Below, piece after piece: positions 17,197 to 25,713 of a DNA stretch of 64,000 nucleotides. The position numbers and the translations under genes are program-made. Source of the DNA: CAZMZW01 sp964571135 (lineage in GTDB: Bacteria; Chloroflexota; Anaerolineae; Anaerolineales; Anaerolineaceae); NCBI GenBank assembly GCA_964571135.1, contig CAZMZW010000005.1, forward strand, positions 102,129 through 166,128, given 5' to 3'. The notes under the pieces are model-generated. The model was given only the letters and a program-made list of their open reading frames with translations, was not told the origin of the DNA and ran no database searches. Positions within the stretch are counted from its first letter, which is position 1; each line of letters opens with the position of its first letter.

Positions 17197-18759
17197 CTAA
17201 GTGATAATTTCACGAGCGGTCGTTCGTTTGATTTTCCTGGTTTTTGCGGTACTGACTACCCCAGCCATTAATAAACCAAGGGTTTCTTTGTTTACGGTAT
17301 CGGCATCCACCGTGGCGATGATCTTTCCACGGAACATGACCACGATCCGGTCAGCCAGCTGCATGATCTCATCCAATTCAGTGGAAACCAGCAGTACTGC
17401 ACAGCCTTCATCCCGTTTCTGGATTAATCGGTTATGGATATATTCGATCGAGCCGACGTCCAATCCGCGGGTGGGTTGGGAAGCGATCAGTAATTGGATC
17501 GGTCTGGAAAATTCACGGGCGACGATTACTTTTTGCTGGTTGCCGCCGGAGAGATAGGAAACCTTGGTTATTGAATTGGGAGTGCGGATATCAAAATCTT
17601 TGATCAATTTATCCGCATTTTTAATGATTGCTTGTTCCTGTAGGATGATACCTTTGGAAAATGGGGGGTGATAATAAGTGTTGAGGATCAAATTATCTGC
17701 CACCCGGCTGGCTAAGATCAGGCCGTCTTTTTGGCGGTCTTCAGGGATGTGAGCGCTGCCTAATTCGGTGATTTTTCTGGGACTTGCGTGTGTGACTTCA
17801 TGTTCCAAAATTGTAACTTTACCTTCCACAGGCGTGAGCAAACCGGTGAGGGCGCGCACTAATTCGGTCTGGCCATTACCCTGAACCCCCGCCACTCCAA
17901 GGATCTCACCGCCCTTGACCTCAAAGGAAACATCATTCACAGCGATATGCTGCTGGGTGTTCAGAACCTTAAGGTTTTCAACTTTTAAAACCGTATCACA
18001 AATTTTGCAGACGGATTTTTTGAGAGTTAATTCCACTTCGCGGCCGACCATCATCGCCGCCAGCTTTTTCATACTGGCCTTTTTGGGGGTTGTTTCGCCG
18101 ACCACCTTTCCCGCGCGGATAACATATATTCGGTCTGCGCATTCCATCACCTCCCGTAATTTATGGGTGATGAAGATGATCGATTTTCCTTCATGCACAA
18201 GTTTTTTAAGAATATTAAAAAGCTCATCTACTTCCTGGGGAGTGAGTACTGCCGAGGGTTCATCCATGATCAATATATCTGCATGACGAAAAAGCAGTTT
18301 GATGATCTCCACCCGCTGCTGGATGCCTACCGGAAGATCACGCACGTATGCGTTTGGATCAACATCCAATTTGTAAAGATCCGATATTTCTTTTATCCTC
18401 GCGGCAGCTTTATTTCGATCTAAAAAACCACCTGGTTTAAGATATTCATCTCCTAGCATCACATTTTCGGTGACCGTAAAGACTGGGATCAACATGAAAT
18501 GCTGATGAACCATACCGACGCCAGATTTGATTGCATCTATAGGGGAATTAACTACTAATTTTTTGCCTTTAATAAAAATATCCCCTTCGTCTGGTTTATA
18601 CAGTCCGTAGAGGATATTCATTAAGGTAGTCTTTCCGGCTCCATTCTCACCCAATATGGCCAGGATCTCGCCTTTATTCAGAGTGATATTAATACGATCG
18701 TTAGCCAGAGTACCAGGGAATCTTTTCGTGATACCGCGCAATTCAAGTATTGGCGCCAT
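17197..18759 (-). CDS. ABC importer ATPase with two nucleotide-binding domains
   Basis: 520 aa. The first NBD has Walker A GENGAGKTT, an ABC signature that is unusual (LPVGIQQRVEI rather than LSGGQ) and Walker B DILIMDEPSAVL. The second has a degenerate P-loop GVQGNGQTEL and a good signature LSGGNQQKV, as in RbsA/YufO-type dual ATPases. ATG at 18759 has GAGG 5 nt upstream; a GTG two codons earlier is less likely. It energises the two following permeases. It is separated from the binding-protein gene by a hairpin that may reduce read-through. Confidence 0.92.
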   Translation of the reverse strand: MAPILELRGITKRFPGTLANDRINITLNKGEILAILGENGAGKTTLMNILYGLYKPDEGDIFIKGKKLVVNSPIDAIKSGVGMVHQHFMLIPVFTVTENVMLGDEYLKPGGFLDRNKAAARIKEISDLYKLDVDPNAYVRDLPVGIQQRVEIIKLLFRHADILIMDEPSAVLTPQEVDELFNILKKLVHEGKSIIFITHKLREVMECADRIYVIRAGKVVGETTPKKASMKKLAAMMVGREVELTLKKSVCKICDTVLKVENLKVLNTQQHIAVNDVSFEVKGGEILGVAGVQGNGQTELVRALTGLLTPVEGKVTILEHEVTHASPRKITELGSAHIPEDRQKDGLILASRVADNLILNTYYHPPFSKGIILQEQAIIKNADKLIKDFDIRTPNSITKVSYLSGGNQQKVIVAREFSRPIQLLIASQPTRGLDVGSIEYIHNRLIQKRDEGCAVLLVSTELDEIMQLADRIVVMFRGKIIATVDADTVNKETLGLLMAGVVSTAKTRKIKRTTAREIIT

Positions 18760-18816
18760 GAACACCTCATAAAATTGGTTTCTAGAAAATTGTTGCGCTA
18801 TTATAACACGGTGATA

Positions 18817-18849
18817 AAAGAGAGCCAGGTATAAAACCTGGCTCTCTTC
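18817..18849 (-). terminator. Hairpin between the binding-protein gene and the ABC ATPase gene
   Basis: AGAGAGCCAGGT (18819-18830) pairs with ACCTGGCTCTCT (18835-18846), nearly perfect over 12 bp with a short loop. On the minus strand it is followed by TTTTATC. It lies 30 nt after the binding-protein stop and 58 nt before the ATPase start. It is probably a partial terminator that makes the lipoprotein more abundant than the transporter. Confidence 0.75.
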
Positions 18850-18877
18850 TTCATTACCTAAATGCTAAGCTTAAAGC

Positions 18878-19939
18878 TTAGGGGAGGGTTTTGAGCTCAC
18901 CGGAAATGATCTTGGGGATCAATGCTTCGATTTCAGCTTTTAGCGTAGCAGGAATACCGCTGGCGCATTTCGGTCCGCCGTAAGCAAGGCTTGTGCCGCC
19001 ATTCTTTAGGTTGGCAACGAAGTCCGTTCCGCCTGCGAAGGTGCCATCCACAACTGCTTTGATGGCATTGAAAACGAAAACGTCAATCCGTTTCACAACA
19101 CTGGCAATGATGTAATCTGCCATTGCTGGATTGGAAACAGTCCAGTCCTGGTCAACGCCGATCATGCAGCCCTGTCCGCGTTCTTTCATTGCTGCGACGG
19201 AGCCGATGGAAACAGAACCAGCCACTGGGAGGATGATATCCACGCCTTCGTCCATGTAGCTTTGAGCAATGCTCTTGCCAGCATCCTGATCAGTAAAGTT
19301 ACCGACCTGTTTGCATTCCTTTGGTTTGGCAGGATCAAAACCGACTAATGTTACATTGGTGCCGTGCACTTTGTTGTATTCCATCATACCCAGGTAGAAG
19401 CCATCCATGAAGATCTGGGTGGCGGGGAAGAGAATGCCTACATAGGTGCCGAGCTTGCCGGTCTTGGTCATTCCAGCTGAGAGGTAACCAGCCAGGAAGC
19501 AGGATTCGTTCATGGCAGTTGAGTTGCCCAGTAAATTGGGGGTGTCTTTTGAACTGCCGCTATCCACGATGGCAAGTTTTTGAGTGGGGTTGGCTTTTGC
19601 TGCGGCAACGGTGGCGTCACCAAGCATGAAACCAATGCTGATGATCAGGTCAGAGCCATCCGCACGGCAGGCTTCGATATTGGACTCATAGTCCGACTGC
19701 TGTTTGGATTCGAGGTATTTTCCCGCAACGCCCAAATCTTTCATGGCTTTTTGGGTACCGGCCCAGCCCATCTGGTTGAAGGACTTGTCATCAACGCCAC
19801 CAGTATCGAGAACCTGGCAGACCTTGACGGCTTTTGCTGCTGGAGCAGCCGGAGCAGCCGGAGCAGCGGGTTTGCATGCAACCAGGAACAAGGATGCAAG
19901 CATAACTACGGTCAAAACGAGCGACATCTTTCTAATCAT
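18878..19939 (-). CDS. BMP-family substrate-binding lipoprotein
   Basis: 353 aa. Signal peptide MIRKMSLVLT... with lipobox LVAC (Cys22), then an Ala-Pro spacer (AAPAAPAAPAA), then a BMP/PnrA-like (Med) fold with LDTGGVDDKSFNQMGWAGT, DGSDLIISIGFMLGDA and PVAGSVSIGSVAAMKERG plus GVDQDW. This family binds nucleosides in several characterised importers. The start at 19939 is chosen because AGGAGG lies 9 nt upstream and the signal peptide then begins correctly; upstream ATGs give a poor leader. It is the first gene of the importer operon and divergent from the enzyme cluster at 20.2 kb. Confidence 0.92.
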   Translation of the reverse strand: MIRKMSLVLTVVMLASLFLVACKPAAPAAPAAPAAKAVKVCQVLDTGGVDDKSFNQMGWAGTQKAMKDLGVAGKYLESKQQSDYESNIEACRADGSDLIISIGFMLGDATVAAAKANPTQKLAIVDSGSSKDTPNLLGNSTAMNESCFLAGYLSAGMTKTGKLGTYVGILFPATQIFMDGFYLGMMEYNKVHGTNVTLVGFDPAKPKECKQVGNFTDQDAGKSIAQSYMDEGVDIILPVAGSVSIGSVAAMKERGQGCMIGVDQDWTVSNPAMADYIIASVVKRIDVFVFNAIKAVVDGTFAGGTDFVANLKNGGTSLAYGGPKCASGIPATLKAEIEALIPKIISGELKTLP

Positions 19940-19992
19940 ACGATTCTTCCTCCTATTAGGTTTTTTTGATGATTTACACAATCACCAACATG

Positions 19993-20021
19993 ATTATAGC
20001 TGAAATAAAGGTTGGATACAA
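19993..20021 (-). promoter_or_regulatory. Sigma-70-type promoter of the importer operon
   Basis: On the minus strand TTGTAT (20021-20016) and TATAAT (19998-19993) are 17 bp apart. Transcription would start near 19986, giving a leader of about 47 nt ending in the AGGAGG site of the binding-protein gene. Confidence 0.65.
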
Positions 20022-20140
20022 GCGGAAGGTAATAATCAATCTGAGGGAAAAACTTCATTCCGTTTGAATGTCAAGCAATTAATTTTTCTGATTACTTTAA
20101 TATGCGGTTTTTCGTTTAGATGAGGCGATAGTATTAAAAT

Positions 20141-20171
20141 TTGTGGAGAAAAGCGCTAATCATTGTATAAT
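20141..20171 (+). promoter_or_regulatory. Probable promoter of the phosphotriesterase-like gene cluster
   Basis: A perfect TATAAT sits at 20166-20171 with TTG directly before it. The best -35 match, TTGTGG at 20141-20146, is 19 bp away, so a regulator may be needed. It faces away from the importer promoter, with about 120 bp between the two for shared control. Confidence 0.5.
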
Positions 20172-20208
20172 TTCCTGACCATAGATATTTCAGGAGAACC
20201 ACCATTTT

Positions 20209-21276
20209 ATGCCAAATCTTGATTCTGAAGTAATGGTCAATTCAGTTACTGGGAAAATTCCGGTGGAAGATCTGGGATTTACCCTCTCTCATGAACATTT
20301 ATTCCAGGATATGCGCAGAGCATTCCAAGAGCCTAAAGATCAACATGCCTGTGATTTAAAAAATAAAAAAATTTGTATGGAAGATCTTACATTGATCCGG
20401 GAATTTCCCTATTCGAGTTTGGATAATTGTTTGCTGGATGATCCGCTCATCGCTGCTGATGAAGCAATGGATTTTTTAAAATATGGGGGAAGAACGATCA
20501 TTGAAGTGACCGCCTGGAATTGTGGTCGCCGGCCTGACCTTTTATACCAGGTTTCCCGTGATTCAAATATTCAGATCATTATGGGGTCAGGGCTTTACTT
20601 GGAATGGTCGCATCCCGAATGGGTGAAAGAAAAAGATGCGATGGAGATCGCTGATCTCCTCATCCAGGAGATTGAACAGGGGGTGATACTCGAAGGTTTT
20701 CCACCAATAAAACCGGGGATCATTGGTGAAATCGGTATTTCTACAAGATTCACCAACGAAGAGAAAAAATCCCTGGTTGCCGCATGCAAAGCTCACCAGG
20801 CTACCGGGCTGCCTATCACCATTCACTTGCCTGGGTGGGAAAGGTTGGGAAATGATGTGGTGGATATCTGTGAGAATGCAGGAGTCGATCCTTGCGTGCT
20901 GATATTGGATCACATGGATCCTTCCCATATAGATTTTGAATATCAATCCTCTCTTCTTAGGAGAGGGGTAACCCTCGAATTCGATGGGATTGGGATGGGT
21001 TTATTTTTTCATGGCGAGGGTCAGTGCCCTTGTGATGAAGAGATTGCCCTGGCGATCGTTAATTTAGTAGATAAGGGATTTAGAGATCAAATATTGCTGA
21101 GTCAGGATACTTTTCTAAAAATACTATTAAAGAAATTCGGCGGTCATGGATATGGCCATATATTAAGAAGTTTTTTACCGCGGCTGATGAGACATGGGTT
21201 GGATGGCGAAGATCTAAATACGTTGATGGTGATGAATCCAAAACGGATCTTTACACTCGCAAGGAATGTGATCTAA
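20209..21276 (+). CDS. Phosphotriesterase-family metal-dependent hydrolase
   Basis: 355 aa, AGGAG upstream. Amidohydrolase fold of the PTE family. Visible ligands: H28-E-H30 in the first strand, E174 in GEIG at the bridging position, H206 (ITIHLPGW), H235 (LDHMD) and D300 (LSQDTFLK). Glu replaces the carbamylated Lys of true phosphotriesterases, as in the PHP/YhfV-like branch. Such enzymes hydrolyse lactones or phosphoesters in sugar and acyl-homoserine metabolism. It heads a plus-strand cluster (amidotransferase-like, YjbQ-like, SIS, two PfkB) divergent from an ABC importer. The substrate is unknown; paraoxon-type activity is unlikely to be its role. Confidence 0.85.
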   Translation: MPNLDSEVMVNSVTGKIPVEDLGFTLSHEHLFQDMRRAFQEPKDQHACDLKNKKICMEDLTLIREFPYSSLDNCLLDDPLIAADEAMDFLKYGGRTIIEVTAWNCGRRPDLLYQVSRDSNIQIIMGSGLYLEWSHPEWVKEKDAMEIADLLIQEIEQGVILEGFPPIKPGIIGEIGISTRFTNEEKKSLVAACKAHQATGLPITIHLPGWERLGNDVVDICENAGVDPCVLILDHMDPSHIDFEYQSSLLRRGVTLEFDGIGMGLFFHGEGQCPCDEEIALAIVNLVDKGFRDQILLSQDTFLKILLKKFGGHGYGHILRSFLPRLMRHGLDGEDLNTLMVMNPKRIFTLARNVI

Positions 21277-21304
21277 AAACTTCAGTGAAAGAAAAGGTGA
21301 TTAT

Positions 21305-22057
21305 ATGAAAACAAAATTAAAGGTATTGTTGGCCGGAGAATCCTGGGCTACCCACGGGGTTCATGTAAAAGGGTTTGCCTCATACGATACCTCTTCTTAT
21401 GAAGAGGGACTGGAACCCTTGCAAAAAGCGCTGGAAAATGGTGGATGCGAATTTTCATACATCCGCAATCATGAAGCCGCTCAAACTTTCCCTTCCACAT
21501 TGGAGGGATTGTGCAAGTATGACGTGATCATTTTCAGCGACATTCCCTCGGATACGATTTTGCTGCATAACGATACTTTTGTTAAAGGATTACGCACTCC
21601 CAATCGGTTGCGCTTGATCGCTGAGTATGTATCCCAGGGTGGTGGTTTCTTGATGGTGGGCGGTTATATGTCCTTTTCTGGTTTTCAGGCCAAAGCCAAT
21701 TATCAGTTTACGCCGATTGCTGAAATTCTTCCGGTAAAGTTGATGGGAATGGATGACCGATTGGAAACCCCGGAAGGGGTTTACCCCAAGATCATCAAAA
21801 AGGACCATCCGATCCTGGCTGGCATCCCGGCAGAATGGCCGCATTTTTTGGGCTACAACAAATTATTGCCGGGCGAAGGAGAGCTGTTGATGTCCTGCCA
21901 GGGTGATCCATTTCTCAGTGTGCGCCAATATGGCAAGGGCCGGGTTGGCGCTTTTGCCTCGGATTGTTCACCGCATTGGGCGCCGCCCGAATTTGTTGCT
22001 TGGAAATATTACCAGCCGTTTTGGATTCAATTGGTCGAATGGTTGGCAAATAAATAA
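21305..22057 (+). CDS. Putative glutamine amidotransferase-like protein (PF07090 / DUF1355 type)
   Basis: 250 aa. Class I glutamine amidotransferase-like fold of the PF07090 group: LLAGESWATHGVHVKGFASYDTSSY at the N-terminus, YDVIIFSDIPSDT, GGGFLMVGGYMSFSGF and a C-terminal GKGRVGAFASDCSPHWAPPEF. The position where true class I amidotransferases carry the catalytic Cys has no G-x-C-x-G; instead GGYMSF is present, so glutaminase activity is doubtful. It starts 28 nt after the phosphotriesterase-like gene with AAGGTGA upstream. Related proteins often neighbour sugar catabolism genes; the role is unknown. Confidence 0.75.
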   Translation: MKTKLKVLLAGESWATHGVHVKGFASYDTSSYEEGLEPLQKALENGGCEFSYIRNHEAAQTFPSTLEGLCKYDVIIFSDIPSDTILLHNDTFVKGLRTPNRLRLIAEYVSQGGGFLMVGGYMSFSGFQAKANYQFTPIAEILPVKLMGMDDRLETPEGVYPKIIKKDHPILAGIPAEWPHFLGYNKLLPGEGELLMSCQGDPFLSVRQYGKGRVGAFASDCSPHWAPPEFVAWKYYQPFWIQLVEWLANK

Positions 22058-22180
22058 TAATTCCACAAGGCAATAATTCAGTTTATTGGGAAATGCGAAT
22101 AAGTGATTCCCGACGAATTATTAATCATCAAAAATGCGAGATTGTATTATCAAAGTGTGCAAAAAATTATAGGAGCGATT

Positions 22181-22600
22181 GTGGAAAAAACAAATTGTTT
22201 TACATTGAATGTTGAATCCAAACAAAGTCAGGAATTGATCCTGATCACCGATAAAGTGAAGGAACTGGTCAGCCAATCCAGGATCAAGAACGGGATGTGT
22301 TTTTTATTCAATCCGCATTCCACTGCCGCCTTAACCATCAATTCTTATCTTGATCCGAATACAGCGGTTGATCTGGATAGCGAGGTTGATCGTATCATTC
22401 CCACCCGGGTTAATTTTCACCATATTTTCGATACGCCCGCGGATGCGTCTGCTCATATTAAAGCAACTTTCATTGGTTCGGACCTCCTTTTGATTATTAA
22501 AGAAGGTGAACTCCTATTAGGAAAATCGCAAGGAATTTTCTTCTGGGAATATGATGGCCCGCGTGACCGTAATGTGATCGTGAAAATCATTGACTGCTAG
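22181..22600 (+). CDS. YjbQ/UPF0047 family protein
   Basis: 139 aa, the usual family length, when the GTG at 22181 is used; AGGAG sits 5 nt before it, whereas the longer frame from 22103 lacks a ribosome site. Family blocks: FNPHSTAALTIN, DLDSEVDRIIP, AHIKATFIGS and LLLGKSQGIFFWEYDGPRDR. The family shows weak thiamine-phosphate synthase activity in some members, but its real role is unsettled. The usual H-x-DGN segment reads TPADAS here, so one conserved position may be altered. The gene sits between the amidotransferase-like and SIS genes. Confidence 0.8.
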   Translation: MEKTNCFTLNVESKQSQELILITDKVKELVSQSRIKNGMCFLFNPHSTAALTINSYLDPNTAVDLDSEVDRIIPTRVNFHHIFDTPADASAHIKATFIGSDLLLIIKEGELLLGKSQGIFFWEYDGPRDRNVIVKIIDC

Positions 22601-22629
22601 AGTTACAAAAACAAGAAAGGATAGTACCA

Positions 22630-23775
22630 ATGTCTGAGATGTTAAAACAAATTCTAAGCCTTCCAGATCTGATCACCGAGCAGGTCCCGGTGTTGGATAG
22701 GCGCGTTCGAAATGCATTTACCCATAAAGAGCTTCTTTCGATCAAGGAGATCGTCCTCACCGGCTGTGGTGATTCATATTTTGCCGGTTTGGGCGCACGG
22801 CACTTTTTTCAGAGGGTCTGTAATATCCAGACTCGTGTATTGCCCTCTTTTGAGGCATCCCGTTATGACTTATTGGATTATAAAAGCCAGTTTCCCAAAA
22901 ACCCACTCGTGATGGCAACTTCGGTCACAGGTAAGGTGACCAGGACAATTGAAGCCATTTCTATTGCCAAAGAACAAAATGCGCTAACTGTTGGAATCAC
23001 CGGTCACATGGAAGGGCCTTTGGCCAAGGCTTGTGAAAAGACAATTGATTGCCTGCTCCCGTCGATGCCGCGTTGTCCGGGTGTGCGCTCTTATCGCATG
23101 TCCTTGCTGGTGATGTATTTACTCGGTATCCACCTGGCTGAAGTGAAGGCGATTATTTCTCAACGCGAAGCAGGCGGATTAAGAGATCGGCTGAAGAAAA
23201 CTGCTGACCAATTGGCGGATACGATTAAACGAAGTCAGACAAAAGCCGAAAGCCTTTCCAAAACTTTCAAGGACGTTAAGTATTTTGTTTTCCTGGGTGA
23301 AGGACCCAATTATCCCACCGCCTTATTCTCTGCGGCGAAGATCACCGAAGCTTGCGGGTTGATCGCTGTACCCCAAAACGTGGAAGAATGGGCTCATTTG
23401 CAATATTTTGAAAGCGCTTTTCCGGATGCGCCGACCTTTTTGATCACTAATCAGCACCGCGGGTACCCCCGGTATCTGGAATTGCTGGAACCGATGCGCC
23501 GCATCGGCCGAAGGATTATTGCCGTCGCTCCTTCAGATTGCAAAGAATTAATATCCTCGGCTGATTTTGTCCTGCCGGTCAACAATCAAGTGGAAGATCT
23601 TTTCTCTCCGCTTGTCTATGCTGCCGGTGGAGAGTTATTTGCCGCTTATTTGGCCGAAGCAGTCAACGCCAGTTATTTCCGGGATAACCTGGAAAACTAC
23701 AAGAATTTCAACAATGCCATCTATATGGGTGAGAGCGAGCTTCTGTCGAAAGAAGCCATTAAGAAACGTGATTGA
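22630..23775 (+). CDS. Double-SIS sugar isomerase/deglycase-like protein (GlmS C-domain/FrlB type)
   Basis: 381 aa, AAGGA upstream. Two SIS domains: residues about 35-170 (IVLTGCGDSYFAGLGARHF and SVTGKVTRTIEA) and 210-345 (YFVFLGEGPNYPTALFSAAKITEACGL and NVEEWAHLQYF). The layout matches the isomerase half of GlmS and the FrlB-type fructosamine-6-phosphate deglycases; there is no glutaminase domain. It probably acts on a phosphorylated sugar made by a neighbouring PfkB protein. Its stop overlaps the GTG start of the first pfkB by 8 nt, so the two are translationally coupled. Confidence 0.82.
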   Translation: MSEMLKQILSLPDLITEQVPVLDRRVRNAFTHKELLSIKEIVLTGCGDSYFAGLGARHFFQRVCNIQTRVLPSFEASRYDLLDYKSQFPKNPLVMATSVTGKVTRTIEAISIAKEQNALTVGITGHMEGPLAKACEKTIDCLLPSMPRCPGVRSYRMSLLVMYLLGIHLAEVKAIISQREAGGLRDRLKKTADQLADTIKRSQTKAESLSKTFKDVKYFVFLGEGPNYPTALFSAAKITEACGLIAVPQNVEEWAHLQYFESAFPDAPTFLITNQHRGYPRYLELLEPMRRIGRRIIAVAPSDCKELISSADFVLPVNNQVEDLFSPLVYAAGGELFAAYLAEAVNASYFRDNLENYKNFNNAIYMGESELLSKEAIKKRD

Positions 23776-24688
23776 TTTTCTCGTCAGCGTCTCCAATATT
23801 TTTATTGATGATGTTGTCACTTGGAAGGAGGAAATTCAGCTGGGTGTCATGGGCGGAGCTGGTCCGCATGCGCTGGCAGGATGTGGAGTGTGGAATAAAA
23901 ATTTTGGGATCGTTGCCAGCGTGGGAGAGGATTTCCGTCCTTTCCTGGGTGACTTGCACGGGCTGGGGATCGATACACAGGGCATCTGCTTCGATCAGGA
24001 AAAAACGAACCGTCAATGGGAGATCTTCCAGCCCGGTGAGATCCGGATTGGTGTCAGGCGCGACCCGCGCATTCTCTTTAAACAAGCAGCCCCAAAATTT
24101 GACCAGCTTGACCGAAAATACAGTCAAGCTGTTGGTTACCATATTCTCTGGCAGGGTGCTGAGAAGGATTTGTTTGCTTTACTGGATGAGATCAAGATTC
24201 GTAATCCTGAAAGCTGTATCGTATATGAACCAGCCATTCAGGATTGCGAAAAGAATTTGGATTTTTTTCAGAAATTATTTGCCCGCATTGATGTTTTTTC
24301 GCCAAGTGCATTGGAAGGTAAAAATATCTTAAAAACAGACCAGCCGGAAGCGATCATTGAAAAGTTTATCGGAATGGAATGTAAATGGGTTGCCTTGCAT
24401 CTTGGAAGCGCAGGCTCAATGGCGGGATCGAGATCCGGTGGGATATTCAAAATACCAGCGGCTGAGGGAAAAGTTGTGGATGTGACCGGTGCCGGTAATG
24501 CCTATGCTGGCGGGCTTCTATGCGGACTTTCCGCGCGAAAATCCATGCAGGAGGTATTGGCAATGGCTTCGGTGAGTGCTAGCTTTGCAATTGAACAATA
24601 TGGTTTATGTAGATTCACTGATGAAATGATCCCCATTCGGGATAAAAGATTTTCCCAGGTGATGAATGCTATTTCGATCATGCGATAA
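23768..24688 (+). CDS. PfkB-family carbohydrate kinase-like protein, copy 1 (GAGN variant)
   Basis: 306 aa, GTG start inside the end of the SIS gene. PfkB fold: IFIDDVVTW, GGAGPHALAGCGVW, GEDFRPFL and the C-terminal signature DVTGAGNAYAGG. In ribokinase/PfkB enzymes this reads GAGD, the Asp being the catalytic base; here it is Asn (residue 244). The same change is present in copy 2. Either this branch uses another base or it is not a kinase. It aligns without gaps with copy 2 over all 306 residues, so this is a tandem duplication. FrlD-like fructosamine kinases are one possible relative, given the coupled SIS protein. Confidence 0.82.
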   Translation: MIDFLVSVSNIFIDDVVTWKEEIQLGVMGGAGPHALAGCGVWNKNFGIVASVGEDFRPFLGDLHGLGIDTQGICFDQEKTNRQWEIFQPGEIRIGVRRDPRILFKQAAPKFDQLDRKYSQAVGYHILWQGAEKDLFALLDEIKIRNPESCIVYEPAIQDCEKNLDFFQKLFARIDVFSPSALEGKNILKTDQPEAIIEKFIGMECKWVALHLGSAGSMAGSRSGGIFKIPAAEGKVVDVTGAGNAYAGGLLCGLSARKSMQEVLAMASVSASFAIEQYGLCRFTDEMIPIRDKRFSQVMNAISIMR

Positions 24689-24715
24689 GTCATTTGGACT
24701 CGAACTGATGGATCC

Positions 24716-24744
24716 TTGCGAGTTTATTTTGAAAATGGTAAATA
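24716..24744 (+). promoter_or_regulatory. Promoter placed for leaderless transcription of pfkB copy 2
   Basis: TTGCGA (24716-24721), 17-bp spacer, TAAATA (24739-24744), then 6 nt to the ATG at 24751. There is no Shine-Dalgarno, so the message would start at or next to the start codon. Copy 2 can therefore be expressed independently of the upstream cluster. Confidence 0.55.
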
Positions 24745-24750
24745 AAAAAC

Positions 24751-25671
24751 ATGGATGACTTTCTGGTTAGTATTGCTAATATTTTTATCGATGATGTTCT
24801 CACCTGGACTGAAGATATTCATTTGGGGGTGGTTGGTGGTGCCGGATTACATGCTCTGGGCGGGTGCAGCGTTTGGAATCCAAATTTGGGGATCATCGCC
24901 TGCGCCGGGGAAGATTTTCGACCCTGGTTGGCAGAACTTCATTCGAGGGGGATTGATACTCAAGGCATCCAGTTCGGCCAGGAAAAAACAGTCAGGGCCT
25001 GGCAGGTTTTCCAGCCCGGTGATATCCGTGTGGAGGTTCTGCGTGACCCAAAAATGAAGATTGGTCAGGCAATCCCAAGATTTGATCAACTGGATCCAAA
25101 ATACCGGGATGCAGCTGGTTACCATTTGCTCTGGAACGGAAGTGACCAGGATTTGTTTGCTCTGCTGGAAGAGTTAAAAGACATTAACCCAAATGCCAGC
25201 CTCGTGTATGAGCCCTCTCCTAAAGATTGCCAGAAGAGGTTGGATTTTTTCAAACGCTTATTTCAATATGTTGACTGTTTCTCGCCGAGCGGTTCAGAAG
25301 GGCAAAGGATATTAAAGATAGACCAGCCTGAAAAAATTATCGATGAATTTATTAGGATGGGCTGCAAATTGGTTGCCCTCCGCCTCGGTAGTGAAGGCTC
25401 GATGGCAGGTACAAGCCAGAGAAAAAGCTATCGTGTACCGGCAGCGGAAGCCCGGGTGGTGGATGTTACTGGCGCTGGTAATGCATATGTTGGCGGGCTT
25501 CTCTGCGGTTTATCCCGCCGCACACCTATTGAAGAGACCCTGGCAATGGCATCCGTCAGTGCCAGCTTTGAAATCGAGCAGTATGGTTTGTGTAAGATTA
25601 ACGATGAAAAAAAGCCGATCCGGGATGCCAGGTTTTTACAGGTCTTGAAGAATATCACCCCCATTAAATAA
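24751..25671 (+). CDS. PfkB-family carbohydrate kinase-like protein, copy 2 (GAGN variant)
   Basis: 306 aa. It is a paralogue of the preceding gene: 91 of the first 140 residues are identical in a gapless alignment counted by eye. PfkB features are GGAGLHALGGCSVW, CAGEDFRPWL and DVTGAGNAYVGG, with Asn244 again in place of the catalytic Asp. Conservation of the Asn after duplication argues against random decay. It has its own promoter and no Shine-Dalgarno; 62 nt separate it from copy 1. Divergence is strongest in residues 100-112 (3 of 10 conserved in 101-110), near where substrate-lid loops lie in the family, so the copies may differ in substrate. Confidence 0.82.
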   Translation: MDDFLVSIANIFIDDVLTWTEDIHLGVVGGAGLHALGGCSVWNPNLGIIACAGEDFRPWLAELHSRGIDTQGIQFGQEKTVRAWQVFQPGDIRVEVLRDPKMKIGQAIPRFDQLDPKYRDAAGYHLLWNGSDQDLFALLEELKDINPNASLVYEPSPKDCQKRLDFFKRLFQYVDCFSPSGSEGQRILKIDQPEKIIDEFIRMGCKLVALRLGSEGSMAGTSQRKSYRVPAAEARVVDVTGAGNAYVGGLLCGLSRRTPIEETLAMASVSASFEIEQYGLCKINDEKKPIRDARFLQVLKNITPIK

Positions 25672-25713
25672 GCTGGACAGTCTCCAGACTAAATTAAAGC
25701 AGGCTTCAAAGAA

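Noticed and set aside
14653..19939. Sugar (RbsA-type) rather than nucleoside-type importer
   Set aside because: The binding protein is clearly BMP-like and two different permeases are present, as in BMP systems; ribose systems have one permease and an RbsB-type protein.
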